In this document: piece after piece, positions 11,166 through 21,894 of the stretch
Layout: each line of letters starts with the position of its first letter
How positions within the stretch are numbered: position 1 is the stretch's first letter
Source of the DNA: Gigaspora rosea
Taxonomy: Eukaryota; Glomeromycota; Glomeromycetes; Diversisporales; Gigasporaceae
Length of the DNA: 64,000 nt
Reading direction: 5' to 3'
Assembly (NCBI GenBank): GCA_003550325.1
Contig: QKWP01000831.1
Location: forward strand, 143,839-207,838
Program-made: the position numbers and the translations under genes
Notes under the pieces: model-generated
Told to the model about the DNA's origin: nothing
Database searches by the model: none
The model's input: the letters and a program-made list of their open reading frames with translations, nothing else

Positions 11166-11455
11166 AAAATTGGCTAAAAATTGAACCAGTGGTCCAAATT
11201 TGATGATTTTGGTACCATTCGATTCGTCTCTGTGAAAGGAGTCGAATAGTACCAATTCATTTCATTTGGATCACTGGATCAAAAGTTATTGGCCAAATAC
11301 TATTGGTTATTATGTTTTCTTATAAAATTATTATAAAATCAATAGTTTTTTGTGAATAACTATGATCTAGTGATTCAAATAAAATAATTTTGGTACCATT
11401 GGATTCGTCTCACTGAGACAAATCGAATGGTACCTAAACCATCCGAATCGGATTA
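11166..11455. repeat. Two adjacent foldbacks with GGTACCATTCGATTCGTCTC arms
   Basis: The first hairpin (11166-11300) has arms TTTTGGTACCATTCGATTCG and GTCGAATAGTACCAA around CTCTGTGAAAGGAG. The second (about 11345-11455) has TTTTGGTACCATTGGATTCG and ATCGAATGGTACC around GTCTCACTGAGAC. Outer sequence 'GTCCAAAT' / 'ATTTGGATCACTGGATCAAA' also pairs. Related in layout to the foldbacks at 0.3 and 19 kb. Confidence 0.75.
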
Positions 11456-11530
11456 TTGTATCACAATATATTTAAGTTTTTGTAAAATTTTATATATAAA
11501 CATATATATTTTGAAAAATTTTTTTATATA

Positions 11531-12643
11531 CAGTCAACCCTCCATAAATGCAACTTGAAGGGACAAGCCTACAATGTGCATTTAGGGTAGGGTTGGGGGC
11601 ACGGTATCCCAGGGCATGCCTTAGGAGCATGCCCCTCTGGGTATGCCTGGGGGCATGCCTTTGAGCCAAAAGATATGCCCCTATCATGTGATTATAAATC
11701 TGAATTATGTGAATTGGTATGCATTGATTGGCCAATTTTTGTGAATTTGGTTATACAAAATCTGATTGGCTAATAGAAATAAATTCAAACCAAATTTTAT
11801 TAATTCTGATAACTATTATCATTGTGCATCTGGTTAAAAAAAAAACTTGAATTATTTATCAATTAATACATATTTAATAACAAAATAAATAATGAATAAT
11901 ATAAATGAATTAAAAATTGTTAACTATCAATAAATTAATATATGTATATGGAGTATAAAAGGTATAGAATATAGAATATAATTATATAAATCCTATATAT
12001 CTGATATACTCTATATCTAATATATTGTAGCTTTTAAAACTTTGTTAAATAATCTATAATTATAGAATATTTAATCTATAAGACAAAAAGTATATTTCAT
12101 TGCTAACTTTTAATTTATTTCTCTATTTTCTAAATTATTTTTAATATAGGTAGAATAAAAGCAGTTTCAGAATTTATTTATTTAAAATCAAATAATATAT
12201 ATAGTACAATATATAATAATAATTTAGTAATTGACCAATCAGAATTAAAGCTTGCTATGCTACATATCATATGATTTATATATAGGGGGCATGCCCAAGG
12301 CACAATAAGAGAGGGCATGCCCAAAATTTTTACCATGCCCTCAACTCTAATTTAGGAAGGTTTGCATTTAGAGTAAGCAAATTAAATTGTAGCTTTAAAA
12401 ATTTGATTATCAAGTTTGTGTAACTTTTACCAAAACTGTATAACCTATCTTAAATACTAAAATTTGATTGGCTACGTGCATTTAGGGAGGTTAGTGTAAT
12501 ATAAAATGTTATTCAAGAGAATGTGCATTTACAGAATATAGAACATGCATTTAGCACTAATAACATCTTACAGAAAAAAAAAAAATGTGCATTTAGGAAG
12601 GTATTGTATTTATGGAGGTTGCATTTATGGAGGTCCAACACTG
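11531..12643. mobile_element. Non-autonomous CAGT-ended (pogo/Fot1-like) element
   Basis: Terminal inverted repeats: left CAGTCAACCCTCCATAAATG, right (inward) CAGTGTTGGACCTCCATAAA, both followed by TGCAAC. CAGT termini are typical of pogo/Fot1 elements, so that label is inference. Several subterminal copies of TGCATTTAGGGAGG occur inside (about 11575, 12365, 12475, 12590). No transposase frame remains. Confidence 0.72.
11592..12345. mobile_element. Inner MITE inserted in the CAGT-ended element
   Basis: Terminal inverted repeats GTTGGGGGCACGGTA and TACCATGCCCTCAAC, with GGGCATGCC repeated subterminally at both ends. It interrupts a stretch of the host element's TTTAGG...GCATTTAG subterminal repeats. 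The interior is AT-rich and non-coding. Confidence 0.7.
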
Positions 12644-12712
12644 GTCCAACTGTAGTAGGGGGTCAAGCGCTACTATGAGGGGGTACATAAGGTTATTTAT
12701 AGATGGCTCCTA

Positions 12713-13783
12713 ATAAAAAATAGTATATCACGTGATCTGCCCCACTTTAAGGACCCATTTATAGTAATTTTTTTGCTTATTTTTGAAGTTTTTTGCAGAT
12801 CTTTTCTTTTTAGTAGCCCTATAATTAACCTGATCTAATATATATTTTGGGGTCCTGGCATGCTCTTCTTTTTTTTTTGCACAAAAGGTATCAAAAAGAA
12901 TCACACATGAAAAATAATAGAATTTCATGCGAAAAAATAATAAATCATTTCTCTTGACTACTAGTTTTCTAGCCTGTTTCAGTTCTTGTTTGAATTATGC
13001 TAGTACTTGCACATTGACATGTGTCATTTATGTATGCATATATTTTTTTTTCTGCTTTATTTTATTTTCACATGCATAGGCATTTGGGCCGTGGTTGTAG
13101 CTATATGGCCGCTTCTCTTTTCGATCACGTGATTTATTATCACTCTGCATTCTTATACACTGTGATTTGGAATTATTCAGTGTGGTAACCAGAACTGAGG
13201 TTGTTTGATGACTCTTTTTTACATTAGATGTAAGTTACACATAATTGAATTGACATAAGCGTTGGAAATTTTCATAAGCATAAGCCATAATTTGATACTT
13301 GCTGGTTGGTAGTTTATTGTTTGCACATTGCAGATTAGCTGTCAATATGATATCTGATATAGATAGTTATAATTAATTTAAAAAAAAAAATTTTTTCAGC
13401 ATAGCTATTGTTTTCATGCAATCTTTATTTTTACATTTGATTGGCTAATAAACTGGTTATGTGTTTAGCCAACTTAGATGTTATTGGTCCATTTTACAAT
13501 AATCATGCATGAAATGCGCGCAAAAAAAAAAAAATCTTAAATTGAACTTAATGACGTTTGGTCAACCTGAACAAGAAGCAAATTAGTGCTGTGATCAGGC
13601 CAAGACGAAACAAAATACAAGACGAAACAAGTCATAGACGAAAACAGGGCACGAGACAAAATGTAAGACAAACCGTTTGAAGGATAATTTGTGGTAGCGG
13701 CATGTTCACTGAAAGACCACTTAATGTAAAATTAAGTGCCGTTTAACTTTATTGGCATAAAATTAAATGAACTTCGTCCTCTT
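12713..13783. other. Intergenic, no gene seen
   Basis: AT-rich with a T9 run and scattered CACGTGAT words. 12779-12820 resembles 10785-10830, a weak direct similarity on either side of the nested elements. The 5' flank of the transposase unit lies near the right end; no terminal inverted repeat was found for it. Confidence 0.45.
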
Positions 13784-13878
13784 TAAAAAAAAGAAAAAAA
13801 GAAAAAAAAGAAAGAAAAAGAAAAAAAGAAAAAAAAAAAGAAAACGAAAAAAAAAGAAAAAAAAAAAAAAAAAAAAAA
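13784..13878 (+). repeat. Homopurine A/G tract upstream of the transposase
   Basis: About 95 nt of only A and G (AAAGAAAAA units) ending 20 nt before the transposase ATG. A K/R-rich frame running through it is a composition artefact. Confidence 0.8.
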
Positions 13879-13897
13879 TTATTCAAGAGGGTTTAAT

Positions 13898-15421
13898 ATG
13901 CCCAAGAGAAAAAAGTATGCCAAACTTCGCGAATACAACAATAAAAGAAAGAAAGTAGCGCAGAAAAGGCGGGAGAAAGCGAATATGTTATATGAAACGG
14001 ATGAGGAAAGCTATTCAGAGGAGGAAAGCTATTCAGAGGAAGAAAGCTATTCAGAGGAAGAAAGCGACCAGGAGGAGGGAACTGAAGGAATAATTGATGA
14101 GGAAGAAGGGACGCGAATACGATTACTTACTATACCTCTCACTTGGATGAAAAAAAAGGAAATAAGGGCAGTAAGAGGTATGCCCAAATCCACCTATTAT
14201 CGTAAGTTTGGTGCCTCCGGGACACTTACCAGTGCCGCTAAAGGAATTCAAAAAATCACCAGTTTTTTTGGGCCTTCATCCACGTTACCAATACATTCGG
14301 CATTATGGTCAGCATGCAATTATAATGGCGAAAGTGATGACGATCATGAGGAAGCCAGTTATAAGCTTGGTGATGTAATTGCTCAACTTCACGAAGACCT
14401 CCTGAAAAATGAAAAAACATTTAATGCTTTTGAATATAATGAACGACGGGCCGTCTATGAATATTTTACAAGGTTATACGATGGTCATGGAAAGTTGAAA
14501 GCCAGCGAGAATGCCGCAAGAATAGTTTATATTAATCCGAATCCATATAAATATAAAAGAATTCGCTTTCTTGGTAATTTTTATTTGCGTTATGAATTGT
14601 TTCCATTTTTTCACCGTGGCAGACATCAAAAATGCAAACGATTAGTTGACGATGAAGACATAGCATTAAAATGTAGGCAATGGATACGAGAAGAATCGGG
14701 TGTAAATGGCGTTACCCCGTCCAAATTTAAACAGTATGTGGATTCTTCAATTTTACCTGAGCATACAGGGGGGACCAGAAAGACAATTAGCCTGAGAACG
14801 GCTAGAAGATGGTTAATTGTTTTAGGATGTCAATTTAAAAAATACCATAAGGGTATGTACTTTGATGGACATGAAAGAAGGGACGTTGTCAACTATCGGA
14901 ATAGGTTTTTAGAGAAAATGAAAATATTAGAGCGACGAATGGCAACGTACGAAGGGGAAAAAATGGAACCGATTCCACCAGTACTTGGAGTAGGGGAACG
15001 AGAACTGATTTTTGTCACTCATGATGAGTGTATTTTTTATGCAAATGATGGGAAAAGAGGGATCTGGGTGCGTAACGGGATGATGCCTTTGCGTAAGAAA
15101 GGGAATGGTAAATCGATTATGGTAAGTGAATTTGCGTCGGAGGCATGTGGAAGACTACGATTAAATGAGGAAGAAAAACAAAGCCATCCTAATGTTCCTG
15201 CAGAAGCACGCTGTTATCTTAAACCCGGTAAAAATGAGGAAAGTTACTGGACAATCGAACATTTGTTAAAACAAATTAAAGAAAAAGCCATCCCTATTTT
15301 TGAGGCGAAATTTCCTGGTGCAATAGCCGTTTTTGCCTTCGATAACAGTACGAATCATGCGGCATTTGCATATGACGCCCTTATGGCGCAAAGAATGAAC
15401 AAAGGTCCCGGAGAGAAGTAA
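13898..15421 (+). CDS. DDE transposase, N-terminal and central part (ends at an in-frame TAA)
   Basis: First 507 codons of a DDE endonuclease transposase of the DDE_3 / Tc1-mariner-like kind. The basic start (MPKRKK...KRKK, residues 1-27) suits nuclear import. An acidic stretch has three SYSEEE repeats of a 21-nt unit (residues ~36-60). A helix-turn-helix-like region (residues ~85-120, 250-310) precedes the catalytic core: first Asp in THDECIFY (376), second in FDNSTNH (482). The frame stops at TAA 15419-15421 and continues in the same frame at 15422, so a single stop splits the protein. ATG 13898 follows a purine tract, and the basic start supports it. Local G+C is higher than the flanks, which fits a recent arrival. 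Plain DNA transposon. Confidence 0.85.
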   Translation: MPKRKKYAKLREYNNKRKKVAQKRREKANMLYETDEESYSEEESYSEEESYSEEESDQEEGTEGIIDEEEGTRIRLLTIPLTWMKKKEIRAVRGMPKSTYYRKFGASGTLTSAAKGIQKITSFFGPSSTLPIHSALWSACNYNGESDDDHEEASYKLGDVIAQLHEDLLKNEKTFNAFEYNERRAVYEYFTRLYDGHGKLKASENAARIVYINPNPYKYKRIRFLGNFYLRYELFPFFHRGRHQKCKRLVDDEDIALKCRQWIREESGVNGVTPSKFKQYVDSSILPEHTGGTRKTISLRTARRWLIVLGCQFKKYHKGMYFDGHERRDVVNYRNRFLEKMKILERRMATYEGEKMEPIPPVLGVGERELIFVTHDECIFYANDGKRGIWVRNGMMPLRKKGNGKSIMVSEFASEACGRLRLNEEEKQSHPNVPAEARCYLKPGKNEESYWTIEHLLKQIKEKAIPIFEAKFPGAIAVFAFDNSTNHAAFAYDALMAQRMNKGPGEK

Positions 15422-15427
15422 AGTATA

Positions 15428-16033
15428 ATGAGACCAACAACTTTCATTGATATTAATGGCCAAGTGAAAGTGCAAGAAATGGTATTCGAGCAGAATTACC
15501 CTGACCCCGATTTGAGAGGAAAGCCAAAAGGAATTAAACGTGTATTAGAAGAAAGAGGACTTTTAAAAGATGGGTTAAATTTAGACTGCTTAATGTGTAA
15601 ACAAAAGATGGATTCGGGTCAAGTCGATTGTTGCTTAAGGAAACTTATGGCTTCTCAACCGGACTTTGTCGCCCAGAAGTCTGCTATCGTGGAATTAATT
15701 GAAGGTGCCGGCCATATCTGTATTTTTTATCCGAAGTTCCATTGCGAACTTAATTTTATCGAAATGTATTGGGGGGCGGCTAAGAGATATGCAAGAGATC
15801 ACTGCAATTATACATGGACAGGCTTGCAAGAAACGGTTCCAAAGGCTCTTGATTCAGTAGATGTCGTTACGTTTAGGAAGTTCGCTCGAAAATCATGGAG
15901 GTATATGGAGTTATACCGTGGGGGATTGACGGGAAAATTAGCAGAATACGCATGCAAGAAATTTAAATCCCACAGAAGAGTTCCTGAAAATGAATTGGCT
16001 TTATTTGTACAAGAAAATAAAGAAATAGATTAA
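15428..16033 (+). CDS. DDE transposase, C-terminal part (same frame as the upstream part)
   Basis: 201 codons in the same frame as the 13898-15421 part. It carries the third catalytic acid in a HCELNFIEMYWG motif (Glu ~112 of this part), equivalent to the DLNPIE signature of DDE_3 transposases. Only TAA-AGT-ATA separates the two parts, and no shift of frame is needed. The likely history is a single CAA-to-TAA type change in an otherwise whole gene; read-through or a sequencing error are alternatives. A separate protein starting at ATG 15428 would lack two of the three catalytic acids. Confidence 0.85.
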   Translation: MRPTTFIDINGQVKVQEMVFEQNYPDPDLRGKPKGIKRVLEERGLLKDGLNLDCLMCKQKMDSGQVDCCLRKLMASQPDFVAQKSAIVELIEGAGHICIFYPKFHCELNFIEMYWGAAKRYARDHCNYTWTGLQETVPKALDSVDVVTFRKFARKSWRYMELYRGGLTGKLAEYACKKFKSHRRVPENELALFVQENKEID

Positions 16034-16113
16034 TAAATAAAGTTAAATAAAATTAGTGCGATTAAAAAAAAAAGAATAAATAAAATAATACTTAATGTTT
16101 TAAAAAAATAAGA

Positions 16114-16281
16114 TTACGCTTTGCAAAATTGGGTGACCCCTATGATTAGATTGTAGTTGCAATTGCTAAAGCCGGCTAATTTATCATAAATATTGAATCA
16201 ACGCATTCAGATTGGTCGACTTTAGTAATTGTAATCGCAATTAATCATAACGATAATGGTCACACAATTAAGCGCAAAAAT
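16114..16281. mobile_element. GTGACCCCTATGATTA hairpin MITE, copy 1
   Basis: The left end TTTGCAAAATTGGGTGACCC pairs with a right end reading TAATCATAACGATAATGGTC then ACAC. It lies 80 bp after the transposase stop. The interior has CTAAAGCCGGCTAATTTATC. Same family as the copies at 16.33 and 51.83 kb. Confidence 0.7.
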
Positions 16282-16328
16282 GTAATAAATAAATTAATGT
16301 AATTAAAAAAATAATAATTGCATAAATT

Positions 16329-16497
16329 GTTGCGGTTTGCACAATTTTATGACCCTATGATTAATTTTCTTGATGATTAAATGATCGTGATTGCGATCAC
16401 GATTGCTAAAGCCAGCTGGTTTTAGCAATCGTGATCGCAATCATGATCATTTAATCATCAAGAAAATTAATCATAGGGGTCACAAACCCGCAATAAA
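16329..16497. mobile_element. GTGACCCCTATGATTA hairpin MITE, copy 2 (near-perfect palindrome)
   Basis: Arms of about 80 bp are almost exact inverted copies around CCAGCTGG (16411-16418): TTAATTTTCTTGATGATTAA and TTAATCATCAAGAAAATTAA, then GATCGTGATTGCGATCACGA against TCGTGATCGCAATCATGATC. The high identity of the arms argues for a young insertion. Confidence 0.88.
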
Positions 16498-16541
16498 TCA
16501 ATGGGTGATGCAAAATTAAAATCCGGGGGGAATACTCAAGT

Positions 16542-16589
16542 TCACCGTGGCAAACTAATCATAGTTAATTAAGTTCGCCACAGTGAAAA
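16542..16589. repeat. Small inverted repeat
   Basis: TTCACCGTGGCAAACT and AAGTTCGCCACAGTGAA are inverted copies separated by about 14 bp. It could be the distal end of the transposase unit, but no partner was found upstream of 13898. Confidence 0.6.
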
Positions 16590-17263
16590 ATTAATTTGGA
16601 ATTCGGAACCTTTTTAGTGCTGCGACACTTTTAGGAGTTTGGAGTCGGTTTCATTTTTATAAAAAAAATGAACCGGTTCAAATCACGTCTTGTAGTGCTG
16701 GGTCACGTGACTTGGGTTCGTTTGAACGAAAATCGATTTTTTGTGCGATTTGAAACATTTTTAAATTTTAGGACGAAAATGGGACAAAGTCACGTGATTT
16801 CCGCCTTTAGGTGTCCCGAACTATAGTTGCTTGGTCTTGATTATGTGAACTTAGCTCCAAACTTGATTACTCAGATTTATTCTTGTTTTTATCATCCATT
16901 TCATAGTGTTAATCAAATTTTTGATTTATTGACTTGAATCAATTCAAACGATTCCAAATTTTACTTTTTCTATTTGTAAATCATTCTGATAAATAAACAA
17001 CTAATGCATTTTTTTTCAATTAAAATCCTATTCTAATAATTTACAACAATATCATTGCAGCATTTTTGTAATTTTTGAAGTTCGTTCCCAATTCATTATG
17101 AAAATATATTATTAAATTGTTGAATGCTTTTAACTATTTTTGTATTTGGTAACTAACCAACTTTAATAATTATATTAAATCTTCATTGTTAACAAGAAGT
17201 TCAAGTTTATTATTAGATTATTATTTTGTGTTATGTCTGCTCATGAATATTTTAAAGTGAGGC
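16590..17263. other. Intergenic, no gene seen
   Basis: Several CACGTGA words (16704, 16792) and AT-rich filler. No coding signal. Confidence 0.5.
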
Positions 17264-17478
17264 ACCTACGAAAGAGCCAGACTAAAGTCAGGCAGTGATG
17301 AAAAAAGCACTTCTCGTTCCAAAAAATACTTTCTTATTCTTTTATATTTCTTCTATTTCTATCATATTCTCTAACTAACTATAAATAGCAATTTCATAAT
17401 TCTATCTTTGGGGCTTTTCTGCATGTGAAGATCCTCACGATAATAACCTAAGCATGACTTTTGTTATGCGTCAGGTTA
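17264..17478. repeat. Dispersed repeat, copy 2
   Basis: Matches 9621-9831 over ~210 bp at about 90% by eye and in the same orientation. Begins CCTACGAAAGAGCCAGACTA and ends GCGTCAGGTTA. Confidence 0.8.
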
Positions 17479-17821
17479 AAAACAGTTGTGAAACAAAAAC
17501 ATGCAAAGGTGTGGCTATGTTTTGCATGACCAATGCAAGAATAAATAACAATACAATTGATATTTTATTTAAATATAATATATATATTTTTATATAAGTA
17601 AACTTCATACCAATACCAATTTCAAAGTATAATATACGTTATTCTTGGATTCACTAATATTTTATGTCAATCCTTGAATGACAGGAATCAATAAACGACC
17701 ATAACATATATTTTTAAATGCTACTAGTTATGAATTTTACAAGCTTATATTTCTTATTTATGTAAAAAATTTTTGTATGATAATAAGCTTGAAACCTTTA
17801 TATTGATCCGAATTTGTTTAA

Positions 17822-18189
17822 ATATGGGTCTCAAAAGTAGAAACCAAGGAATTTGGCTGATCATGGGTTTTGAGAAAATCAGCAAAAACTATTTTGTTAC
17901 ACAAAATCAAACCAATCTAAAATTTGGTTATTCATAATTAACAAACCTGTTTAAACAAGATTATTAGATCTGTAGATTTCGTATTACTATCAGTAAGTCT
18001 CGGTAAATTTATTTTTAGATTATAGCGTCAAAAGCTTTTAACCATTGTATCGCAAAAATTTATTAAGTGATCAGACTTTCATTATTAAGTAAAAAAGATT
18101 GGGCCTAAAATTTTACACCTAATCAATCAAACAGGTCAATTTTCAAAAAATAGTCAAATTCCTTGGTTTCTACTTTTAAGGGCCCATAT
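17822..18189. mobile_element. MITE with ~33-bp terminal inverted repeats
   Basis: Left end ATATGGGTCTCAAAAGTAGA then AACCAAGGAATTTG. The right end reads inward ATATGGGCCCTTAAAAGTAG then AAACCAAGGAATTTGAC. Interior ~300 bp, AT-rich and non-coding. Confidence 0.85.
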
Positions 18190-18615
18190 ACAAATCTAGG
18201 TTTACTATAATTATGTTGTCTAGCAACGTTTGGCATAAAAAATTATACAAGTTCTCATATTTTTACTAATGTTAATGTTCACATTCTATATAAAAAATAT
18301 ATTTAGATTTTGTAGTGCTGTGTTCTGATACCATAACAACACCATAGGTAGAATGTTGTCACTTTCTTAGTTTTGGATTCCACAGAACTTTACTTACTAT
18401 AAGAACAACTTATTTTTTCTGTCATAATTTGCTTTTATTTATTGCAAGTTTTATTTGAAATTTTGTTTTTTTTTTGCTTGTTGATCCTTCTTTGGATGAC
18501 CTACTAGCTTCCTTGTTTATAATTTATTATAACATGACAAGCAAATAAGTTTTCTTTTAATAGTCATTTATATTGCAAATACAGTGAACATTCAACTTTC
18601 ATTTCAGTTTACTTT
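18190..18615. other. Intergenic, no gene seen
   Basis: AT-rich single-copy-looking sequence with no coding signal or repeat that I can place. Confidence 0.5.
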
Positions 18616-18936
18616 TACCGTATATGTCCGAAAATAAGCTACTACCTAAAATAAGCTACCACCTAATTTTTTTAAAAATCTTAAAAAATTCGTTGGCAGT
18701 TGCTACATATAAAACATTTTTCTCGACTAAGTAATCTTCAAAAAGTCGATTAAGTAAAGTTGTTCAGTGTATCAAAATACACCTACAGTAAATATTTGGT
18801 ATTATTTGGATAACTTTTTATTAGTACATTTTTCAATTTTTTCAAAAAATGCTATATTTTGAAAATAGGCTTCTTTACGATTTTTTGTGTAATTTTTTGG
18901 CCAAAAAAGGTAGCTTAATTTCGGACACATACAGTA
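18616..18936. mobile_element. Tc1/mariner-type MITE
   Basis: Terminal inverted repeats TACCGTATATGTCCGAAAAT and, inward from the right, TACTGTATGTGTCCGAAATT, both continuing AAGCTAC. Ends beginning TAC(A/C)GTA with a TA target fit Tc1/mariner elements (inference). A degenerate relative may span about 21950-22840. Confidence 0.78.
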
Positions 18937-18956
18937 TTCACTGATTTCTTTTTTTA

Positions 18957-19803
18957 ATTGATAATCTGCCTATCAATTGGAGAATGGCAAAATGTGGCGT
19001 GCTTCCATCTAAAAGTTTTTTCTTACTAAGTTAACGATACATGTCCACTAATTGAAAGTTGTAGAGCTCATTGAAACGCATCTAATGGTGGCTAGATCAT
19101 CCAATCGGCCTAGTAGATAGCGAGTTATTATTGAAAAATGATTGCTGACTATATAAAAATCTGTGACGGAAATTATATATGAAAATCACTATGCCGTGCT
19201 TCTATTTAAAACCTTTTTTCTTACTAAGTTAATGATACATGCCCACTAATTGAAAGTTGTAGAGCTCATCATGATGCATCTAAGGTAGTTAGATCATCCA
19301 AATCAGCCCAGTGGATGGCGAGATATCGTTGAAAACGATTGGCTGACTATATAAAATCTCTGTGTAAACAAACATTATTTACATAGAGATTTTATATAGT
19401 CGGCCAAACATTTTTTGACAATATCTCGTCATCCACTGGGCAGATTTGAATGATCAAACTACTGTTAGATGTGTCACGACGAGCTCTACAACTTTCAATT
19501 AGTGGGCATGTATCGTTAACTTAGAAAGAAAAAAAGTTTTAGATGGAAGCACGCCACATTTCACCTATAGTGATTTTCATATATAATTTCAGTTACAGAT
19601 TTTTATATAGTTGGCCAATCATTTTTTGACAATAACTTGCCATCCTCTGGGCCGATTTGGATCTAACCACCGTTAGATGCGTCTCAACGAGCTCTACAAC
19701 TTTCAATTAGTGGATATGTATCGTTAACTTAGTAAGAAAAAAACTTTTAGATAGAAGCACTCCACATTTTGCCATTCTCCAGTTGATAGGCAGATTATCA
19801 ATT
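18957..19803. repeat. 847-bp foldback with an internally duplicated arm
   Basis: The ends ATTGATAATCTGCCTATCAA and GTTGATAGGCAGATTATCAA are inverted, and the two halves pair along ~400 bp around TGTAAACAAACATTATTTACA (about 19366-19386). Each arm contains two direct copies of a ~200-bp unit: TTACTAAGTTAACGATACAT, TCCACTAATTGAAAGTTGTA, GAGCTCATTGAAACGCATCT, then GGATGGCGAGATATC-type sequence. The element therefore has four copies of the unit in a 2 x 2 arrangement. No open frame spans it. Confidence 0.9.
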
Positions 19804-20948
19804 AATAACGATTATTTTGTAAGCATTATTTGGTTATAACTATAATCATAGTTATCTTTTTCAAATATAATATAAATTGATGTCTTTATGCATATATTAT
19901 ATCCTAAAATATGATTGTTACCAAATTCTCAAAAGAAATTCTCAAGCGATATAATGGTTTTTAAAATAGATTCCGCCTGCAGCTATTTTAAAATAATTTT
20001 AAATTAGATTAGCTTTTAATTTTCAACAAATTTGTTAATACAGTATAAATCATACTCATTAATCATTAGAATTATCACGCTGATTTTTTTTTATAACCCG
20101 AGATAACAATTATTTGAGGACGTCGAATACACAATTTATTAGACCAACTTATGAAGATATTATTATTTGTACAGATTTAGTTGTCTAGACTATTTACACT
20201 ATTTACATATTTTAAAAAGTCTTTTTCTTTTCTTCTGAGCAAATGACTACTCAAAGCCGTTTGTATTTCTTTTGTGATTCTGATTTTCCATATATATTAT
20301 ATTACTGGTTCTGGCATCGTATTGTTTCCCCATTTCTTGTTTGTGAACCAGACTCATATTTTGTACACTATCTATGATGTGGAACTATATAACCATTGTG
20401 AGAGGTTGAGCAGACTTAATGTTGGGATGCCGTGACTATTTTTTCCATCATAGCTAGAGGAGCTGTACTTTGTAAAAAACCAAACATGTTATATGTGAGT
20501 CTTCACAGCTTACTACTGACCCAGTATTCTATTGTGAAATACTCTATTGTCTGTAATTTGTTTAGGCACTATGCCAGTTATCACATAAGACTGTTGGGTC
20601 CTCATCAGTTGGAAATCATATATTTATAGCGTTCACAGTGAACATAAATTTTTTAAAAAAGCAAACTTTTTATATTTTATGTTTACATAGTGTGAATATA
20701 AGAAATCAAAAAGTTTATATTTATATTCACATAGTATGAATATAAATTTTTTATTTTTATTTTTATTTATTTATTTTTTTTTAAGGTGAGGTCATGCCTC
20801 GAAGACTTTATAATTAAGTATATGTTTGTATATATTATATATACAATATTATACTATATTAAGTACAAAAGACTCAAACATTCTTAACTATCTGTGATCT
20901 AAACCTACTAGAGCTTTTCATACCCTATTTTCTGTATAACCTGGATTT
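19804..20948. other. Intergenic with short AT repeats at 20640-20760
   Basis: Repeated TATTCACATAGTATGAATATAA-like words of fewer than 30 bp lie near 20690-20750. A short frame at 20432-20629 (+) has no recognisable domain. Nothing else supported. Confidence 0.45.
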
Positions 20949-21822
20949 TTGGACTACTCCCTATTTTGTCATTCTGCTACTTACTATATTTCCCGCTTCT
21001 CTCATATTGCTGATCCTATACTTTCAAGTAGGTGCAAGGGCCTTGTCCAGATGATCATAACCTCACAGTTACTTCCTAAACCTTGGTGTCCTGAGATTAT
21101 CTATGCGGTGGTGGGGGCCAAGCTAAGCTTTACCCACTACTCTCAGTAATTTATTGTATATTACTGCAGGTATGCTATCTGGATTGGTTAGCAGATACTT
21201 CCTCTAAAGGTAGGTGAGCACTAGCTGTATTGCGTAACTGGCCAGAATAAGAATCACACCTATCCTCAGCAAGCTAGCTTTCACTCCTCCTATGTAACGC
21301 AGCTACTTCCAACTGGATTTCATAATACATTTCTGTACTATTTCCAACTTCTTGTAGAGTGGTTGGTGTTCTACCGTTGGTTAGACCAGGAGCTTTATTT
21401 CGCACATTGTACTTTTTATCAGGTAATTCGTTATTTTGTTCATATTCCCAATTCACAGATCTACCTCTATAGTAGTAGTTTCTTTTCAATTTAGATTTGG
21501 TACAGGTGCCAGAGGTATTTCTTATCCAGTTTAGACCAATTCTTTACCACAGATCCCTTTGTGTCCACCACTTTTCTCACCACTCGGGTTCGTGTTATAG
21601 TTGTATTACCCTCCCAATTAAGATCTCCAAGACTGCCTTAGAGTTGTTGGTGCTACTTTGCTTTTGCCCGCCAAGGAATTACTTGTGTAACCTTTATATA
21701 ACTGGACCATCATCTATAGTGCCAACCCTTCACAATGGATCTCCTTCTGGAAATTCCTAAAACCAGATTCGTACTTTACATGAACTTTCACAGGGCTTTG
21801 CATCTGAATTTTTCCTAGAAAC
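20949..21822. other. GC-richer unclassified repeat-like block
   Basis: Base composition is more balanced here than around it. Short frames exist on both strands (21274-21489 minus; 21497-21760 plus), none with a recognisable domain. With the adjacent tRNA-like sequence it may be part of a decayed mobile element. I cannot assign a family. Confidence 0.35.
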
Positions 21823-21830
21823 CACTTCTA

Positions 21831-21894
21831 GTAGAATTCGAACCAAAGACCTTGGCTGTAAGGGTTAAGCATCTAGACCACTAGACTATAGGAC
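21831..21894 (-). tRNA. tRNA-like sequence (tRNA fossil or SINE head)
   Basis: Read on the minus strand it begins GGTCCTATAGTCTAGTGGTC. It has a box-A-like TAGTCTAGTGG, a GCTTAACCCTTACAGC anticodon-arm-like stretch and a canonical box B GGTTCGAATTC. The 3' side lacks the TAGGACC needed to close the acceptor stem, so this is not a complete tRNA. A tRNA-derived SINE head or a decayed tRNA fits best. Confidence 0.5.

Larger units (their letters stand above)
11064..12712. mobile_element. Outer element of a nested set (candidate)
   Basis: Ends are inverted: left GGGGGCATCTATAAATAAT, right (read inward) TAGGAGCCATCTATAAATAA. It encloses two foldbacks (11166-11455) and a CAGT-ended element (11531-12643), which itself encloses another (11592-12345). 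The inverted match is only about 22 bp, so the outer boundary is less certain than the inner ones. Confidence 0.5.

Noticed and set aside
13767-13958. Lysine-rich 63-codon frame
   Set aside because: It translates the A/G tract and then overlaps the transposase start in another frame.
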